Source: Carnegiea gigantea (lineage: Eukaryota > Streptophyta > Magnoliopsida > Caryophyllales > Cactaceae). Taken from it: 64,000 nucleotides of DNA. The stretch lies in NCBI GenBank assembly GCA_029747015.1, contig JAKOGI010000443.1:330501-394500 (forward strand). Reading direction: 5' to 3'. This document shows, piece by piece, positions 21,718 through 33,704 of this stretch; position 1 is the first letter of the stretch, and the number at the start of each line of letters is the position of its first letter. The notes beneath the pieces were generated by a model, which was given only the letters and a program-made list of their open reading frames with translations, ran no database searches and was not told the DNA's origin. Position numbers and translations under genes: made by a program.

Positions 21718-22535
21718 ATGGGTGATAATGGCAAGAAACCACCTTTCATTATAGATGCTCAATCACCATACTTCTTACACCCTTTAGATTCACTTGATCA
21801 TCACCACAATTCGGTTCAATGGATGGAACTACAAATTGTCAGAACAAGTTGTACAAACAGCTTTGTTGGCCAAGAATAAAATTGGTTTCATAGATGGAAC
21901 CATAACTGAGCCAACGGATAAAAGCCCACCGGAAGGGAGGGCATGGATCATGGTAAACTCTATGGTCATGTCCTGGATAATGAATGTAATTGATCCAAGG
22001 CTTCATACAAGATTTGCCTATGTCAAGTCTACCCAAGCCCTATGAGAAAACATCCATAAGCGTTATTCGATGCTAAACGTGCCCAAAATACATCAATTGA
22101 ATGCTCGAATCACCTCTTGTAAAAAAATAAACCAGAGGTGGTTGAGTTTCTCAATAGAGTTGTAGGGCTATGGAATGAACTTGGGAATTATGTGAAAATT
22201 CTCGATTACAAGTGTGACGCAGCATCAAAGATTGCAAAGTTTACTGAAGATATAAAAGCACACCTGTTTCTAATGGGATTGGATGACGACTTCTTCTCAA
22301 CCGTACGAAGTCAGATCCTCGCTCTCGACTCTCTTCCTTCCTTAGATAAAATTTTTAATATGGTACAACAAGAAGAGAATCATAGGTGAGTGATGACTGG
22401 ACGCGATAACAAGCAAGACACCATGGCTGTTTTTGCTTTGTTGCACCAAGCAAAGACCTAAAATTCACAAGAAAGACCCACGTGAAAACATTGTGGGAAG
22501 TGTGGGCATGAAGAAAGTAACTACTATGAGCTCAT
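21718..22535 (+). pseudogene. Copia A gag, broken
   Basis: It begins MGDNGKKPPFII and continues, after a frameshift near 21830, with KIGFIDGTITEPTD and the WxxxNxxVxSWI-type core typical of plant copia gag (UBN2-like). A stop occurs near 22043. A knuckle region near 22490-22530 reads CGKCGHEESNYYELIGYP, where the third zinc ligand position and last cysteine have drifted. Gag would form the particle. Multiple lesions rule out function. Confidence 0.75.
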
Positions 22536-22659
22536 TGGTTATCCCACAAGATAGAGTAGCCAAGGGAGAAGAGGTGGCCGAGGCCTAGCACGCGGCGGAC
22601 GTGGTGCAGGCCGATGAGGAGCAGGCCACGAATGTGGTGGTCGAGAAACCGACAATGCT

Positions 22660-23538
22660 GTGCAACCGGCTATGCAATCCATTATCGAACACAGTTTAGA
22701 AGGGCACAAAGTCCCCAAGTTTATGTCTAACCTTGACAAACTCTCAGGTAATGGTGTTTGGCTCCTTGATAGTAGGGTATCCTGTCACATGATAGGAATC
22801 AAAAATCTATTGCATAATATTTGTAATATTGAGCCAATACCTATGGAGTTGCCGAATGGGGCACAAATATTAGCCATAAAAAAGGGTTTGGTGTATCTAA
22901 ATCCCAAGTTAACATTACGAGGCATACTTTATGTTCCTAATATTAAATGTAGTCTAATATTTATTGCACAGTTGATTAGCGATATTTATTGCGTTGTGAC
23001 ATTCACCCGAAAGCTTTGTGTGATATAGGACCTTACTATGAGGAGCCTGATTGTTGTAGCTGAGCCAAGAGAGGGTGTATATTGTTACAAGGATAAAGCA
23101 ACAGATGGAGCTCAAGTTAACAAGGTCTCTACATATGAACTTTGGCATCGTCGTTGCGGACATCCTTCGCACCAAGCTCTATCCAATTTTTCTAATAGTA
23201 TCCAAAACATTACTACTAGTAAGAATGCCTATGTGATGTGTGCTGTTGGGAAAAACAAACTCGTGCTACTTTTCCAGTAAGTGAGAATAACGCTATAAAT
23301 TGTTTCGTTCTAATTCGCTGTAATATTTGGGGTGCATACCGCACGAGATCATTTTGTGTCTCAAATATTGAAGGATTTTTGTGCTACGGTTGAAACATAA
23401 TTTGGGACTAGAGTTAAGACTACTAGGAGTGATAATGATAGTGAGTTCACATCAGGACCAATGAAAAAGTTCCATGTTGAAAAGGGAGTAATGCACCAAA
23501 CCAGTTGTGCAGATACACCGCAACAAAATGGAAGCGCT
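22660..23538 (+). pseudogene. Copia A protease and 5' integrase, broken
   Basis: The aspartic-protease motif survives as LLDSRVSCHM (the family has DSGA), so the catalytic Asp is kept but the Gly has changed. A GAG-pre-integrase/zinc segment with LWHRRCGHPSHQAL follows near 23140. The integrase catalytic core is badly eroded between 23280 and 23430, with a later TRSDNDSEF block (second catalytic Asp) near 23430 and a PQQNG block just before 23538. There the frame is cut by the solo LTR and resumes at 26201. Confidence 0.75.
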
Positions 23539-26195
23539 TGTAATAGTCCAACCCTAAATCATGTTTCTTTATATCATGAATCCATGTGATTAATTTTATC
23601 GCATTTAAATCATCGTTTTCTTTGTTATTTCAATTGGGAGAATTTAAATGGGCCCTCACGTTGCAATTCGGGTTTTTGTTCTTGTCAAATTCTGGAGATC
23701 GTTATTAGGCCTTAATATTTATGAATTAAGCGATTTAATTATTTTTCATGACACCACAAGCATTTAACCTCGAGCTTTGGGGAAAAAAAAAAAATTTTTT
23801 TTCAAGCGCACTCGGTTTGAGCTAGTTTTTGAACCCGAGCACGTTTAAGACCAATTTCGGTCCACAAAGACTTGACCCTATTTGTTTAGCTAATTACCCT
23901 TAATTAAGCCTTAATTATACTTAGTAAAAGTAGCTTTTGGGGATTAAATTTCAGCCAAGTATTTAATTGCCTAAGCTTTTATTTTGCTCCAAGTAAATGC
24001 AAGTGATTTTCTCCCTCTGCTTCTCTCCTCATTCTCTCTACCCCACGGCCAACCCAGCAGCAGCAGCCTAGCCCTTCTTTTGGTGATTTCCGGCCACTTC
24101 TCGGCCAGCCTCCGGCAAGGATTGCAATCTCCAACCACCTTCCTCCACCAGCTATCATCTTTCACCCTTAAAATCACCAAATATCATCTCCATCTGCACT
24201 GGTTTCAAGCTCAAAGTAAGTGGCTTCAATCTTGTTCTTTGGATTTTTGGTTTTGCTTCTTGTTTTGGTTGTTTTAATGGTGGATCATGTTGTTTTGATT
24301 TAATTAAGAATTATTTTGTTGATAGATCATGGTGGGGTTGAAGTTGGATGATGCTAGGGTTAGGGTTACTTCTTAATCATGCAAGCTTCATGTTTAAGTG
24401 TTGGATATTGATTGTTTTATCCTTTCTTTTGATCATCTATTAATCTATTGAAGTTTATTATGATGTTTATGGTGGTTTGAAATGATGGGAGGGAGTTCAA
24501 GTTGACCTCAAGTTAGGGTTTTATCCAAGAATGCATGGTTTGGACCAAACTAGTATTAAAGTTAAAGTATGTGTATATGTGACTAGAAAATGAGCTTTGT
24601 TGGATATGAATATGAAGTGAAATTGAGTGTGGTATTTTTGTATGATATTAGGATGGACCATAGTGTGTTTACATGCTTTTAAGGAATGGTTTAAGTTAAG
24701 GACTTGTGTGAAAAGTGAGGGAACAAACTCAAACAGTGAGGCTGGAATTTTCAGAAAAATAAGACAAATTTTAAGATGAAAACGGTAATGATTAGCCCAG
24801 CCAAAAATTATCATATTTGGTGGGTATATGGGTAAGTGTGTTAGCTTTAAAATGGTTCTTGAATCGCATTAATCCGAGGTCTGTGGAAAAAGTTATAGTC
24901 ATTTTACTGAACCTATGCAGGATGGACTCAAAACTAACATGTTGGTGTTCTAGCCCCATTTTAGGAACTCTATCATGGGAATCATGTTTGTGTCCTTAAT
25001 GAAAGTTTTAGAGAACTTCCTAAGTTTTTTATATTAGGGTCTTAGGTCTCATCTCGAGGTCGGGAGTATAAGTTGTGAATTATTCTTTCCGTACTCTCTT
25101 CATAAGCCCTTTTGTTCTGAACTTGCTACCGTGTCTTAAATCAGATTTTTATGGTTTATATAGTTTCATCATGTTAGTTTAATCTATTAACTGATTTGTA
25201 AAGATTCTTCATAAGCCAGTTTTAGTTACAGGTATCATTTATAAGAGCAAGCTTGTTTCTGACCTCATGTACCTATAATGATCTTTTGAACAGAATCAAG
25301 GCTTAAGCTTTCATTCTCTCCACTTTTGTGCATCTTATTATTCTGTGAACTTGCATTTAAAACTTCCAGGTACGTTCATTGCCTGTATCTTTAGAAATCA
25401 GCACGTATTTACCAAAATCGTAATCTTTTGGTAAGTACATCAATGAATCAATTTAATCAGTAGTCTATCACATAATTAGTGACCTCATCAGTTATCAGTT
25501 ACAGGGCATTGCCCTCCATTTACCCACGCGGCTTCAGGCCAGGTCCCCCGCTCGGCTTGGCAGGTGTACACCTGTTCACAGATCGTAACAATTACGGAGG
25601 GGTGCACTAACAGATAATAGTTAGCAATTTAGTTTTATATGCGTTTCATTCCCTGTTTTAAAATTAAAATAAATTGCAAAGCGGGCCCAAACAAATTTTT
25701 TGTGTATCTTTAACATTATAGGAATGCATGTACTGAGTTTTGGCTCACAGTTCGAAATGTTTTTATGTTTTGTTTTAGGAAAGTGTTTAGTGAACCGCTC
25801 TCCGGCCGGCAGGACGGCGGAAGGTGATAAGTGAGCCAAGACTGTCCATGTAACTGGCGGTGTATGAGTGCTGAGATGCTATCGTGTCATATTGTGATGT
25901 ATTTTGGTGTTGAAGCTGTATATTTGAACTAAATTATGTATTTTGGTATAATCCTTGAAATGATTGGGATGTTAGAACCATTTCTGTATATAACTAAATG
26001 GTTTGAATGGTTGTAATGGTGCGAATGCCCTTTTGAGGGTAAACTTTGGTTTTATGGCGAAGTTTGCATGTATATAAGGGAAGCCTTGTCCTTTTTGGAC
26101 AGCGGTAACGCCCCGTTTATTGGGTTATTATTGTTAATTGGTGAACTTAAGCAAGTGAATACAAGTAATGAATCGTATACCTTTGGGGCGTTATA
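23539..26195 (+). mobile_element. Solo LTR (2.66 kb) inside copia A integrase
   Basis: It begins TGTAATAGTCC and ends GGGGCGTTATA; the final CA has become TA. Flanks GCGCT (23534-23538) and GGGCT (26196-26200) agree at four of five positions. Removing the block and one flank copy restores the copia integrase frame. There is no primer site, no polypurine tract and no coding interior, as expected after LTR-LTR recombination. The start TGTAA and end GGGGCGTTA resemble the LARD LTRs, suggesting a related Ty3/gypsy lineage, but the body looks different. Confidence 0.85.
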
Positions 26196-26733
26196 GGGCT
26201 AAAAGAAAACATAGGCATGTATTGAATGTTGCTCGAGCCTTATGTTTTCAAGCTAGACTGCCCATTGAATTTTGGGGGGATTGCGCCCTTGCAGCTGCTT
26301 ACCTAATAAATAGGACACCGTCCTAAATCTTAAAAGGAAAGACATCTGATGCGGCTTTATTTAAGGTCAAACCATCTTATGAACATATAAAATTTTTGGT
26401 TGTTTGCGTTATGTTCATAATTATTAAAGGCATACGGATAAATTTGGTGCTCAAGGAAGAAAGTGCGCATTTATTGAGTACCCATATTGTAAGAAAGGCT
26501 GGAAGGTGTACGATATTAAAACTAGTGATACACTTGTAAGTCGAGATGTATTTTTTCAGGAAGATACATTCCCTTTGGCAGAATGCCAAAAAAAAGCAAA
26601 AACAAAACAAAGTACGTCTCATGGAATGAATTTTGTAGATAATGACTTTGAGGAAATTCAAGTTAAGCCCAATCCAGCAGGTGCAGATAGGCAAAGACTA
26701 GAAACTGAGAATGCTGGGCCACAAGAAGAATAG
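26196..26733 (+). pseudogene. Copia A 3' integrase region
   Basis: The frame resumes with an [13 protein letters not shown] block containing the last catalytic region of the copia integrase, then a [18 protein letters not shown] block with stops. The later WKVYDIKTSDTLVSRDVFFQED segment is typical of the stretch after the integrase core, and a low-complexity linker ends at 26733. Confidence 0.75.
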
Positions 26734-26955
26734 CCAACACCCACGCCTATTAATAGGCTATGTATATGGCCTACTACTGACGATGGGTCATGCCTAGGTC
26801 CATCCCACACAGCCCCCAGGACTAACGACATGGGGAAAGCCACGGCCAGCGGATCACGTGAAATGTAGCCGCCAGTTGGGCCTGGGCCCCACGATAGGGG
26901 CAGAGAAGAGGCCATCACGGAATTTTCACCTGGGTCTAGAAACAAGCCGTCAGCT

Positions 26956-28190
26956 GTGCCTGGGCCTATGCCTACGCATCCCACTTCAGTCGAACCTGCG
27001 AGACCAAGAAGAGAAAAGAAAGCACCAGGACATCTTTATGACTACATCTACTACAACACTATCATTAAGAACCCCTCTTCTTGGGCATCCTCACCACAAA
27101 AGGTTCCTTCTGGTAAGCCTTATCCAATAGCTAACTATGCTGCATGCAATAACTTTTCAGAAGCACATAGATGTTATTTGACTAACACCTCTAAGATTCT
27201 GGAGACAAAGTTTTTTCATGAGGCGGTTAAAAATACTAAATGGAGAAAAGTTATGGCAAAGGAAACTGGAGTATTAGAACACAACAATACTTAGAGTCTC
27301 GTGGAATTACCACTTAGGGAAAGGCCTCGCAACTGTAAGTGGGTCTACAAAGTAAAATGCAATTCAGATGGAAGTATTGAGAGATACAAAGCTCATCTAG
27401 TAATTCACATAGATGAATAGATTGAGGCTTTCACTATAATGAAACTTTTGCCCCAATGGCGAAGATGACTAGCGTTAAATGCTTTCTGCCTGTTACAGCT
27501 GCCAAAGGTTGCGGTTTGCATCAGATGGATGTCCACAATGCGTTCCTACTTGGATATCTCGAAGAAGAGGTATATATGAATTTGCCTCCTAGTTTGCAAT
27601 CTCCTAAATGTACCAAGGTATGCCGATTACAGAAATCCTTGTATGGGCTAGAATAGGCGTCGAGACAGTGGTTGGCCAAGTTATCCTCCAAACTCCTTGA
27701 ATACTGTTTTATGAGGTCATATGCTAACTATTCTCTTTTTACTTATAAAAAGGGAGATAACTAAATGGCACTTCTAGTATATGTGGATGATCTTATTCTC
27801 ACAGGAAACAATACTGTAATTTGTGATCAGTTCAAGACTTATCTAAATACATGTTTTCTTATCAAGGACTTGGGACCACTAAAATACTTCCTTGGCATAG
27901 AAGTCTCCCGGAATTCCGATGGTCTGTTCCTTAGCCAGAGAAAATATATGTTGGAGATCATAGATGCGTGTGATTTATTAGGTGCAAAGCCTGTTGACTT
28001 TCCTATTGAGACAAACCACAAGCTGATGCTAGCTTTGGGCAGATCGCATCATCACTTAACACAATACCGGCGACTTGTAGGGAGGATAATTTATCTCACT
28101 TTGACTCGGCCTGAACTATCCTATTTAGTGCATATCTTGTCGCAATTTATGCAAAAGCCAAAGGAGGAACATTGGGAGGCAACCAAATGA
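26956..28190 (+). pseudogene. Copia A reverse transcriptase, broken
   Basis: A linker (26956-27190) leads into the RT N-terminus (KWRKVMAKE), a stop near 27292, and the CKWVYKVK block. Next come the MDVHNAFLLGYLEEEVYM block near 27525, an intact YVDDLIL catalytic motif near 27778-27800, and LGPLKYFLGIEV near 27870. The VGRIIYLTLTRPE segment at about 28077 marks the approach to RNase H. At least five stops or frameshifts interrupt it. The enzyme would copy element RNA into DNA. Confidence 0.85.
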
Positions 28191-28619
28191 GTTATAAAGT
28201 ATTTGAAAGGCAATCCTGGCCGAGGCTTATTCCTTCAGAGCAATTCTGATCTACACTTATATACCTATTGTGATGCCGACTGAGGAGCTTGTCCTCTTGC
28301 TAGACACTCGCTGACTGGATATTTTATGACACTAGGGCGATCTCCTATTTCATGGAAAACAAAGAAGCAGACCACCGTTCAATAGTCATGGTCACTAGTG
28401 AGTTGATTCGGCTCAAATCTCTTCTTGCTTCTTTATTTGCGATAATTAGGCACTTTGCATATTGTAAGAATCTTGCCTTCCATGAAAGGACTAAGCATAT
28501 TGAAATTGATTGTCACTTTATCCGAGAATGGATTGTGTTAGGAGAGTTGAATGTTAGCTATGTTCCTTCTAAATGTCAACTACCTGGTATCTTCACGAAA
28601 GCACTGAGCAACAAGTAGT
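28191..28619 (+). pseudogene. Copia A RNase H, broken
   Basis: The TYCDAD motif with a following stop (about 28265-28285) and SPISWKTKKQTTV near 28345 are standard copia RNase H landmarks. The ending KHIEIDCHFIRE...GIFTKALSNK (28494-28616) is the usual C-terminus. A purine-rich GAGGAGGAG (about 28670) precedes the right LTR. Confidence 0.8.
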
Positions 28620-28679
28620 TTCATCTTCTTCTAGCCAAGTCGGGCATTGTTAACCTGCATGTGCTAACTTGAGGAGGAG

Positions 28680-28919
28680 TATTAAAGAAATTATTATATT
28701 AGGATAGATTTTGTGTACAATTATGAGTCTATTCCCTTCCAAATTCATATTTGTATTGTATTGGGATTAGGTAACTTGGTAGCCACATTTATGTAGTACA
28801 CTGCTAGGGTTACATGCAGCTAGGTGATGATGCTTACTCTTGTATATATACCCATACATTCAGTTCATTCAATACATGGAAATCATTACCACTTCTGTTC
28901 TTCTTTTATGATTTCATCA
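28680..28919 (+). repeat. Right LTR of copia A
   Basis: It aligns with 21405-21644 throughout with scattered differences, beginning TATTAAAG after the GAGGAGGAG tract and ending GATTTCATCA. Confidence 0.85.
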
Positions 28920-30640
28920 ATTAATATCCTTGAACACAATTTAGAATATTATATAAAGGAAATTTAGAATCAATTGCAGTTCAACTACTTAACATCAAGT
29001 AAAATAGGCAACAGGAATATCATAACATGTCATCTGTTTTAGCAAATTCCCTATAGGTCTGTGGAGGTAAGCCCTGGTGCTTGTTTTGATGTTAAATAGT
29101 TTAGAATCCAAATTGAACCTCATTATTAATGAACAACCCAATTTGATTGGTTTATCTTGCTTCATTACTCAAGCTAAGCCAAGCCAAGCCAAAACTGTGT
29201 GACTAGGGCCCAATTGCACTCATGCCTAGATTCAGCTTTGCAATCAAGTTAGTTTTGCCAAATGATCAAGAGAAGGCACTGAAAGTTAGATTAGGATTAG
29301 TATAGAACAACCACAACATCAATATTTTCTCAAGTTCAACTAGAGGAGGAAAAAAATAAAATCCACATGGTTAGAAATAATGTTTGAAAAGCACTTGGCT
29401 TATTGCCTAGTGTCTTCAACGTACTCTCTTGGATGAGTACAACATAACTCATAGCTATTGGCTTGGAAAACAATATCAAAGACACTACAAACTGCAAGAA
29501 TCAATATGAGATTTGCAACATAAAGCCTAAATTACCTAGTAAGAATAAACAATCTCACCAACAAAAATAAGTGGTTTTTCCTTTCTTCTAACCTGACAAA
29601 TTATATTAGACTTTAAAATAGAATGTTAATTAAGCTCTTATCAACATCCTTGCAACTAAAGATAGTTGAATCAACAAATTAGAAGAATTTATGATGTAAC
29701 TAATCATCTTAACTACTTTTGACTTAGGAAGTCCATAATTCAAGAATATAAAGAACAAGAAGAACTAATGAATGATAAACAAAAATAAAACCAGTAAGCT
29801 TCATGTAGCAATAGATTACTAAAAGAATCCCCAATATTTCTATAAATACAAATAAATCAACCCAGATAAAATCAGTCCACTTCATGTGTCAATAAATTGC
29901 TAAAATAATCACCAAATTTCTGGAAACACATGACAAATTGAGGCAAAACATAACCTACAAATCAATTTAGTTTCTAGCCAGGCATCCCTAATTGTAACCA
30001 AAATAGGAACTGAGAAGATTGAATTCCTAGGAAATTAATGGTGATTAGTTGGTTAGTGTGCTCAAACTATCAAATAAACCAAGGAAGTCCCTATGGTGGA
30101 AGCACACACGGTTGATTGATGGCACTCGACAACTACAATGAGCGACACTAATGGTGTCAGATTAGGAATCAGTGCAATGGTTGAGACTTACAAAAGCAAG
30201 CACGAGCTAGCAACAAGGTACATGGTCATCGCATAAAGATAACGATTATAGTGATTGCCCAGTAGTGGTAACAACAAAGGTAGAAGCAGAACTGGGGTTG
30301 CAGCAGCAACCACCATTCTTTCTTTATGAAATTAGAGGGGTGTTGGTCCTAGGGTACTACCTGAGAGGTTGTGCTGAACTTAAAAATTTAGATGTATTAG
30401 AAGAGGGAACTGATGGAAAACCCCAAAAAAAAAAAAAACCATGCAAGAGGAAATCAAAAAGGAGGATGGAAGTGTAAAAGTTCAAGCAGCTAATGCCATC
30501 AGACATTTTGTTAGTAATTCTTATGTGGGTATTAAAGATATAAACCAACCTATCCGATCATATCTATTGCAAATGCTTTGTTTTCTTTACCTTATGTGAA
30601 TCTTCTCAAATAATACCATCATGCACAATTATATGTTGCT
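28920..30640. other. AT-rich stretch without recognised features
   Basis: I read both strands and found only short frames, A-runs (about 30421-30438) and no terminal repeats, coding motifs or RNA genes. It may be old, eroded transposon sequence. Confidence 0.4.
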
Positions 30641-31110
30641 ATTGCCTTCTTTTACCAACAAAAAAAAAAAAAAAAAACCGTTTTTGTAGTATGGGCTAAA
30701 TAATTAAGCTAATTAGGACTCACATCAATAGCAAAGGAGGAAATGATAATACCAAGTCAACAAAGGTCACCGATTGACCTAAAAGGAGGATGGAGGACTA
30801 AAAGGGGCATAATGGTCATGTCACCGTCAAAATATCTAATGATCATTCTAACCTTGGACACTAACCCCCATGCTATAAATACCCCACTAATCATCATCGT
30901 GTCAACTTTTAAGCACTATTAATAACATGAGAACTAAGACACAATTCCAAAATCCATAAAATCTCTCTACCTTTATTCTCTCTTTTTCCCTGTTATCTTT
31001 CTTAGATTGACTTAGAGCATTAGAGGGGTCTTCCTCGGTGCTAACTTTCATGAAGGTCACCAAAGAAGGACTCACCAGCACCACAAATGAGCTACCACGT
31101 CAATCGATTT
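30640..31110 (+). mobile_element. Possible old LTR fragment (Tat/Ogre-like)
   Basis: A promoter-like CTATAAATACCCC (30870) is followed about 140 bp later by TTGACTTAGAGCATTAGAGG and GTCTTCCTCGG. This phrase resembles the R/U5 part of many Tat-lineage Ty3/gypsy LTRs. No boundaries, primer site or partner LTR are visible. Confidence 0.4.
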
Positions 31111-31762
31111 TAAGTTTGAACATCTCTCCCATACTCACCTAAGTTTCTCTTTAAACAATTTTTTGAAAAGAAAAATATCTGTTTTTTTAATTCTTTCATT
31201 AAGAAATTTATCAAGAGCTAAACCTTAAAAAAATGAGATTATCTACATATAGTGAGAGATATGAGATCAATCATATAAATTCAAATTGATTCATATACTA
31301 TGTATGACCTTTTAAGTTATTATTGAAAGGTATTTGGTTTTCCATTAGTATTTTAAAAGTTAAAAAAGATGTCCTTTCATAGTTTCTTAATTATATACAA
31401 TTATCACACACTTTTGTAATTCTAAAACTTTCATGTACCACATTAAGGTCGTATTCAACAATAATGTTTTGAGCAACATTTAGTATTTTGACGAAGTCAA
31501 TACACTAATCAATTAATTTTTAGTGCTCTATAACGTAGTGTTTTTACCAGCATTTCAAGTGGCATTTAGCATTTTATGTAGCATTTTTTTAAAAAAAATC
31601 TAACAATGTCAACTTTTCGCATTCAAAAGTGGCGTTTCATAATTTTTTTGTTAAAAAATATCCTTTGTAAATTTTATGCCAATTCACATTAATCAGCTAA
31701 CCAACAACTAAATTTATCGAGCATATTTTTTTCAATTGCTAATCTAAACAGCTATCTGCTGA
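31111..31762. other. AT-rich flank of CACTA I
   Basis: Short frames only. The stretch at 31446-31755 has phrases reminiscent of a hAT-type miniature element, but I could not show matching ends or an 8-bp duplication. Confidence 0.3.
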
Positions 31763-31905
31763 TAGTACAAAAACTAGTCAAACTCCGACGGAAAAAACGA
31801 CAAGAAGGACCCTTCGTTGGAACATCCGACGGAAATTCAGACAAAGCTTGATGAGGAATGGTTTTCCGACAGAAATTCCAACGGAATTTATTCCCGTCGG
31901 AAGCT
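31763..31905 (+). repeat. CACTA I left terminus and subterminal repeats
   Basis: CCGACGGAAAAAACGAC (31784), CCGACGGAAATTC (31828), TTCCGACAGAAATTCC and CCCGTCGGAAG (31892) occur within 120 bp in both orientations. Such short repeats near CACTA ends bind the element's own DNA-binding protein in characterised elements. Confidence 0.6.
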
Positions 31906-33267
31906 ACTGCACATTTTTCAAAAATTTCGGATATCGGTTCTATGGTATGAGTGAAGGAAGGCTCGAGCACCATTGAAATGTGAGAGAGGGAGAGATATTT
32001 CTTGCAAGGAGAGAGAAAGAGCACCTGAGATCGAGAGCCAAGTTGCCAGTGGCCGTCGCTCGGAGTTTGCTAGAGCTTTTATCTCATCGGTAAGTGCTTT
32101 ATTTCCAGCTAATTTGTTAGCCAAATTTGAAATTTTTGAGTTGGTTGCTATTTTTGATGATTGTTGATTTTTTATTTTTGTGTAAGGATAGCAGCCATCA
32201 CCACTGCTGCGCCGTTCTCCGCCTCTAGTTGGAATATTTTTTTTGTCAATTTAAAGGTTTGTGGCACTAAATAAGTATGTTTTATTAAATTTTTTGTGTC
32301 TTGAAATTATATTAATTTGAAATGTTTTTATATGTTTTCTTTTATTCTGTGAAGTTTCATGAAATATAATTTTGCAGCGTCTATCTATCGTTTATTTGCT
32401 ATGTTTTTTTAAGTAAATTATGAATGTGAAAAATTATGTATGTGAAGTATGTTTATTTTTTGTTGGATTTGTTAAGTATATTTATTTGGAGAAATGAATA
32501 AAGTGCATTAAGTATGTTAACCTTTAAAAATTGTTCAATTTTTGTAAATAGTTGAAGTGTGTTAGGTATGTTTAATATGTTTATTTTTGTGAATAGTTTA
32601 AGTTTGTTAAGTATGTTTAATTTTTGGTTTAAGTTGGTAGGTATCTGGAGCATGTTTATTTTTTTGTTGGATTTGTTATGTATGTCAATGTTTTGTAAGT
32701 ATGTTGAGTATGTTTATTTTAAGTATGCTTAATTTTTTGTACCATTTGTTTGATTTGTTAAGTATGTTTATTTTTATTTGATAAATAGTATTTTGTTTAT
32801 TTTTTAAGCATGTTTATTTGAATAAAATGTGAACTAAATAGTTTAATTTGTGCTTGATTTGTTAAGTATGCTTATTTGTATAAATGAAATAGCTAAGTTA
32901 TTTTTTCCAGTATATATGTTTAATTAGATTGTTATATTTTGTTGTGTAAAATATGAATGTGCAAATTTATTTTTAGAATATGGGGACATAAAGTGTGAAG
33001 TAAATATAGTTAGTTGTTAATTATTGGTGTAATTATTTAATATAAAATATGTAGTACGTAGTTTAATTTTTAATTTGATTTGTAAAGTATGTTTATTTAG
33101 ATAAATGAAATAGTTGTAATGTTTGCACGCAATTAGTGATGATGTAACATAAATGTTATTAAAATTTTGTATTTAAAAATAATTTGTGATTTAAATGGAC
33201 CCAAATTTAAAGGGAAATGCATGTGTTTTTTATTGGTGTTAATTATGGTTTATTTGTAGTGTACTTT

Positions 33268-33383
33268 TTTGGTCCATAGAAGTTACAAAGGACAATACAG
33301 TACAATGGAAAAGGGGGGAAGCGAACCTGCAACCTAAGATACTTAGGACCTCAGTCTTAACCACTAGGTTAAGGCTTCATTGG
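33268..33383 (-). mobile_element. tRNA-derived SINE with 17-bp duplications
   Basis: On the minus strand the 116-bp unit starts near 33383 and contains a Pol III A-box-like TAACCTAGTGG and, about 35 bp on, a B-box-like GGTTCGCTTCC. It ends in a short A-run. Flanks TATTTGTAGTGTACTTT (33251-33267) and TATTTGTGGTGTACTTT (33384-33400) match at 16 of 17 positions, as expected for LINE-assisted insertion. It lies between the CACTA I terminus and its tnp2 start, so it landed in that transposon. Confidence 0.8.
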
Positions 33384-33704
33384 TATTTGTGGTGTACTTT
33401 ACATGGGTAAAAAAGAAATAATGTTGAACAGTAAAAAAAAACCACAATTGTTCATGTTCTTATCGCAAGTTCGACGTAATTTTTTGTTGACTGAAACATA
33501 TTTTTTTAATCATCTTTACCTATAAATATTTGTGTGCTTGAAAAATTGTGTTAATACTTATAAATAAGTTTATTTATTTTTCTATCGAAAATTGTAATGT
33601 GTGATGCATTAAAATCATGGTTAATGGTTAAATTGATTTCTAAAAGATATCTGTTGCAACTAGTTGTACTATATACAATAATTAACACTACAAGATTAGG
33701 AAAA

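Larger units (their letters stand above)
21405..28919 (+). mobile_element. Degenerate Ty1/copia retrotransposon (copia A)
   Basis: Short LTRs of about 240 bp (21405-21644 and 28680-28919) flank gag, protease, integrase, RT and RNase H in copia order, all on the plus strand. Flanking AATAA (21400-21404) and ATTAA (28920-28924) agree at four of five positions and are probably the target duplication. Ends read TA...CA instead of TG...CA, a mutated terminus. Coding regions carry many stops and frameshifts, and a solo LTR splits the integrase, so the copy is old and inert. Confidence 0.85.

Noticed and set aside
23768..23802. A-run/T-run (AAAAAAATTTTTTTT) as a terminator
   Set aside because: Simple A/T homopolymers within an LTR; no supporting context.
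24000..24280. Host gene exon in GC-richer stretch with 97-codon ORFs
   Set aside because: Lies inside the solo LTR; a leucine/serine-rich frame without motifs is more simply LTR leader sequence.
31446..31755. Possible hAT-type miniature element
   Set aside because: Phrases look familiar, but the ends do not form convincing inverted repeats and no 8-bp duplication was found.
33317..33383. Functional tRNA gene
   Set aside because: A- and B-box spacing is tRNA-like, but no cloverleaf can be completed and the unit is bounded by SINE-type duplications.
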